This document shows, piece after piece, positions 62,019 through 64,000 of a DNA stretch of 64,000 nt. Source of the DNA: Scatomorpha sp964367935 (lineage in GTDB: Bacteria; Bacillota; Clostridia; Oscillospirales; Oscillospiraceae); the NCBI GenBank assembly GCA_964367935.1, contig CAYIYZ010000001.1:372001-436000 (forward strand), given 5' to 3'. Under the pieces are notes generated by a model, which saw nothing but the letters and a program-made list of their open reading frames with translations, was not told where the DNA came from and searched no databases. The translations under genes were made by a program, and so were the position numbers. Numbering within the stretch: the stretch's first letter is position 1; each line of letters opens with the position of its first letter.

Positions 62019-62306
62019 GTGTCATTAAAAAAGTACGAGGCATTTGTAAAGAGCGCGGAATTGGGTAGTTTGACAGAGGCTGCAAAAGAGATGGATTGTA
62101 CGCAGTCAGCGGTAAGTCACATGATAAACAGCTTAGAGAAGGAATTCGGACTGACTTTGTTGATGCGAGGTCGCTCGGGCGCGAGTTTATCTAAGGATGG
62201 AAAGAAACTGTATGAGTTGGTGCGAGAGTTACTGGACAAGAATGCGGAGTTACAGAAGGAAGTGGCAACACAGAGAAAAGTTAGGGAACGTAGCTTAGCG
62301 AAGTAA
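62019..62306 (+). CDS. Stand-alone LysR-type HTH protein, 95 aa
   Basis: The GTG start is six bases after GGAGGG. The protein is only the LysR winged HTH and linker helix: SLKKYEAFVKSAELGSLTEA, AKEMDCTQSAVSHMINSLEK, EFGLTLLMRGRSGASLSKDG. The 200-residue effector domain is missing; the chain stops after a charged linker helix. There is no downstream in-frame remnant, so it looks like a true one-domain protein and not an internal truncation. It sits 194 bases before the TAXI-TRAP operon and may control it. Confidence 0.88.
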   Translation: MSLKKYEAFVKSAELGSLTEAAKEMDCTQSAVSHMINSLEKEFGLTLLMRGRSGASLSKDGKKLYELVRELLDKNAELQKEVATQRKVRERSLAK

Positions 62307-62345
62307 GAAGATACTCATAAATATTTAGTACCATAAAAATTAATA

Positions 62346-62418
62346 ATAATGGCCGCCTTTGTGAAAATGCAATTTTATTTACAAAAATTTCGTTTTGACT
62401 TGAAAGGGCGGCCATTAT
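62346..62418 (+). promoter_or_regulatory. Long inverted repeat overlapping the TAXI promoter
   Basis: ATAATGGCCGCCTTT (62346-62360) and AAAGGGCGGCCATTAT (62403-62418) are inverse copies apart from one extra G, separated by about 42 bases. The right copy covers the spacer of the promoter at 62400-62428. Confidence 0.7.
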
Positions 62419-62428
62419 GGTGTATAAT
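62400..62428 (+). promoter_or_regulatory. Sigma-A promoter of the TAXI-TRAP operon
   Basis: TTGAAA (62400-62405), 17-base spacer, TATAAT (62423-62428), about 70 bases before ATG 62501. Confidence 0.75.
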
Positions 62429-62500
62429 GTATGAAATGTTGAAGTTTTGAAAGATAAAACATGCAAAACTGAGGCTGAAAATATTAAGGAGAGTGAAAAA

Positions 62501-63499
62501 ATGAAAAGAATTCTTGCATTTCTACTCACATTCGTGATGCTGTTTGGCATGGCGGCTTGTTCGAGCGGCGATGATGCACCGGCGGAGAGTGGCGCACCTG
62601 CAGAGGGTGGCGACGGAGCGGTGACCTTGCGCATGGCGACGGGCGGCACTTCGGGTACGTATTACGGATACAGCGGCATAATAGCACAGGTGCTTAATGA
62701 AGCTATGCCTGATAAGCTTGATATAACGGTACAGTCTACGGGCGCATCATCGGCGAACATACAGCTTGTGGAGACCGGTGATAATGAGATAGCAATAGTG
62801 CAAAATGATATCATGTCTTATGCTAACCAGGGCGTTTTGATATTTGAAGAGCCTATAACTGAGTTTTCGGCTGTAATGTCCTGCTACCCCGAGACAGTTC
62901 AGATAGTTTCGAACAAGGACATAGTAAGTGTAGCGGATCTAATGGGCAAGACCATATCGGTCGGCGCACCTGATTCGGGTACACGTTACAATGCGGAGCA
63001 GATACTTGCGGCGTATGGCATCACTTTTGATGACATAAATGTAGTGTATGAGAGCTTTGCAGATTCTGTTGACTCTCTGAATAACGGTACAGTTGATGCG
63101 GCGTTTATAACAGCCGGACATCCGACAACTGCAATAACGGAGCTTGCAACATCATATGACTTCAACCTCGTACAGCTTGACGACGAGCACATTGAGACTT
63201 TGCAGGCAGATCATCCCTTCTATACTAAGGAGGTAATACCTGCAGGTACCTATACGAACGTTGACTACGATGTGACTACAGTAGCGGTCATGGCAACGAT
63301 CATAGCGTCCAATGATGTGTCCGAGGAGGCGATTTACAATTTCTTGACAGGTGTGTTTGAGAATCAGGCTCAGATAGCGGAACTACATCCGACGAAGGGT
63401 CCTCTGATAAATATAGACACAGCGGTGAGCGGCATAGATATACCTTTCCATTCCGGTGCTGTAAAGTACTTCACGGAGCAGGGTAAGGACGTAGGCTAA
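62501..63499 (+). CDS. TAXI family TRAP transporter solute-binding lipoprotein
   Basis: The signal peptide MKRILAFLLTFVMLFGMAAC carries a lipobox Cys at about residue 20, followed by a Ser/Gly/Ala linker. The domain shows the TAXI pattern: RMATGGTSGTYYGYSGIIAQ, DITVQSTGASSANIQLVETG, VQIVSNKDIVSVADLMGKTI, SVGAPDSGTRYNAEQIL, and DVTTVAVMATIIAS. It binds a carboxylate or amino acid for a TRAP permease. AAGGAG lies before ATG 62501. The next gene is a DUF1850 protein; the large permease gene should lie beyond the right edge. Confidence 0.94.
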   Translation: MKRILAFLLTFVMLFGMAACSSGDDAPAESGAPAEGGDGAVTLRMATGGTSGTYYGYSGIIAQVLNEAMPDKLDITVQSTGASSANIQLVETGDNEIAIVQNDIMSYANQGVLIFEEPITEFSAVMSCYPETVQIVSNKDIVSVADLMGKTISVGAPDSGTRYNAEQILAAYGITFDDINVVYESFADSVDSLNNGTVDAAFITAGHPTTAITELATSYDFNLVQLDDEHIETLQADHPFYTKEVIPAGTYTNVDYDVTTVAVMATIIASNDVSEEAIYNFLTGVFENQAQIAELHPTKGPLINIDTAVSGIDIPFHSGAVKYFTEQGKDVG

Positions 63500-63506
63500 A
63501 GAGAAA

Positions 63507-63992
63507 TTGGGAATATCAGTAACGAAGACGATGGTGATTACAGCGGCAATTCTTGTCGCTGTAATCACATTTACGCTTGTAGTCATTGTTGTTGCGGATG
63601 AGCAGAAATTGGTGTTACGTGACACGGAGACGGGCGAAGAGTATTTGGCGTTCGAGCTTGCGGCGTCTGCGAGTTTTTCCGTTACGTTTACGCATTCGGT
63701 AAATGCGACTGATGTGACGGAGCACTATGAAGTAAGAGAGGGTGGCATATACCTGACGTGTAGTGAGTACTATGGGTTCGGCGCAGGTGTGGCAGATACC
63801 TTACTGCCTCACTGGGAACTTAGTTTCGGAGATAAGGGCGAGATGATAATAAGCGAAATTGATATGTTCATACCGGAGCTGATTTACAGGGTAGGCACGG
63901 TATCGGATCATGTATTGAGCTATAATGGAGAAGAATACAGTTTGAGGACGCTCTGCGGACGAAACACGAGCGTTTCATTTGTAATAGAGTAA
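63507..63992 (+). CDS. DUF1850 protein of the TAXI-TRAP operon
   Basis: One N-terminal helix (residues 8-32) and a beta-rich extracytoplasmic domain with the DUF1850 signature FTHSVNATDVTEHYEVREGG and CSEYYGFGAG. DUF1850 genes lie between the TAXI binding-protein gene and the fused TRAP permease gene in many genomes, so a transport-accessory role is inferred. The start is uncertain: TTG 63507 has only a weak AAAGAGAAA, while ATG 63531 has no better site. It ends eight bases before the window edge. Confidence 0.88.
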   Translation: MGISVTKTMVITAAILVAVITFTLVVIVVADEQKLVLRDTETGEEYLAFELAASASFSVTFTHSVNATDVTEHYEVREGGIYLTCSEYYGFGAGVADTLLPHWELSFGDKGEMIISEIDMFIPELIYRVGTVSDHVLSYNGEEYSLRTLCGRNTSVSFVIE

Positions 63993-64000
63993 TAGGGGAA

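Overview
The window looks like a chromosomal segment from a low-to-mid GC Gram-positive member of the Clostridia, probably Oscillospirales and probably gut-associated. The evidence is protein style only: S-layer homology (SLH) proteins, an FHA-FtsW fusion, TAXI-TRAP and FeoAB transport, a proofreading-less PolA, GGAGG ribosome binding sites and frequent TTG/GTG starts. No 16S gene is present, so the placement is an inference. Most of the window is ordinary housekeeping DNA. I see no prophage, transposase or CRISPR array.

Layout. 0-3.2 kb: the 5' end of a putrescine/ornithine carbamoyltransferase gene, small orphans and a class A penicillin-binding protein. 3.5-8.3 kb: a DUF1292 gene followed by a structured RNA with a strong terminator, then a HAD phosphatase, a DUF218 protein and an ABC-F ATPase. 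8.4-12.8 kb: a peptidoglycan pair (PbpA-like transpeptidase and FHA-FtsW) and a NusG_II / Gx-transporter pair. 13-20.2 kb: tRNA-Leu, a FapA-like protein, a GGDEF-EAL enzyme in an operon with a lipoprotein binding protein, and a SleB-like hydrolase. 20.5-24.4 kb: tRNA-Tyr and tRNA-Thr, a sigma-like two-gene unit and an SLH-anchored surface protein. 24.9-34.4 kb: a leftward run of radC, tsaD, rimI, a metallopeptidase fusion, polA, uvrB and gltX. 34.6-41.9 kb: an aminotransferase, trpS, WecA- and WecB-like genes for a secondary wall polymer, and small orphan genes. 42-49 kb: a feo locus with a DtxR-like operator, PAP2, a beta-CASP nuclease and a pseudokinase-lectin receptor. 49.8-56.3 kb: the S-layer locus. 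56.4-64 kb: murC, cca, a family 4 UDG, DUF2156, GNAT and thioesterase genes, a one-domain LysR-type regulator and the start of a TAXI-TRAP operon.

The most interesting part is the S-layer locus. Two full-length S-layer paralogues are divergently arranged (49825-52242 on minus, 53740-56265 on plus). Between them lies a 1.3 kb cassette bounded by two oppositely oriented copies of a 24-bp site (52296-52319 and 53596-53619, 20/24 identical). The cassette carries a tyrosine recombinase with a complete catalytic set. One end holds a strong outward sigma-A-type promoter (TTGACG-17-TAATAT) and the other a bidirectional terminator. In the orientation read here the promoter faces the plus-strand gene and the terminator faces the minus-strand gene. 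Inversion would swap the two. I read this as a self-contained flip-flop switch giving mutually exclusive S-layer expression. This is inferred from architecture and has not been shown.

The intergenic regions are rich in repeats: a 180-bp four-hairpin element in three copies, a second multi-hairpin family that supplies the stop codons of at least two genes, and short palindromes with variable stems and a constant CCTAC flank. Several genes fit together functionally. The WecA/WecB pair could make the wall polymer that SLH domains bind, the murC, PBP and FtsW genes build the peptidoglycan beneath it, and the S-layer switch would change the outermost coat.
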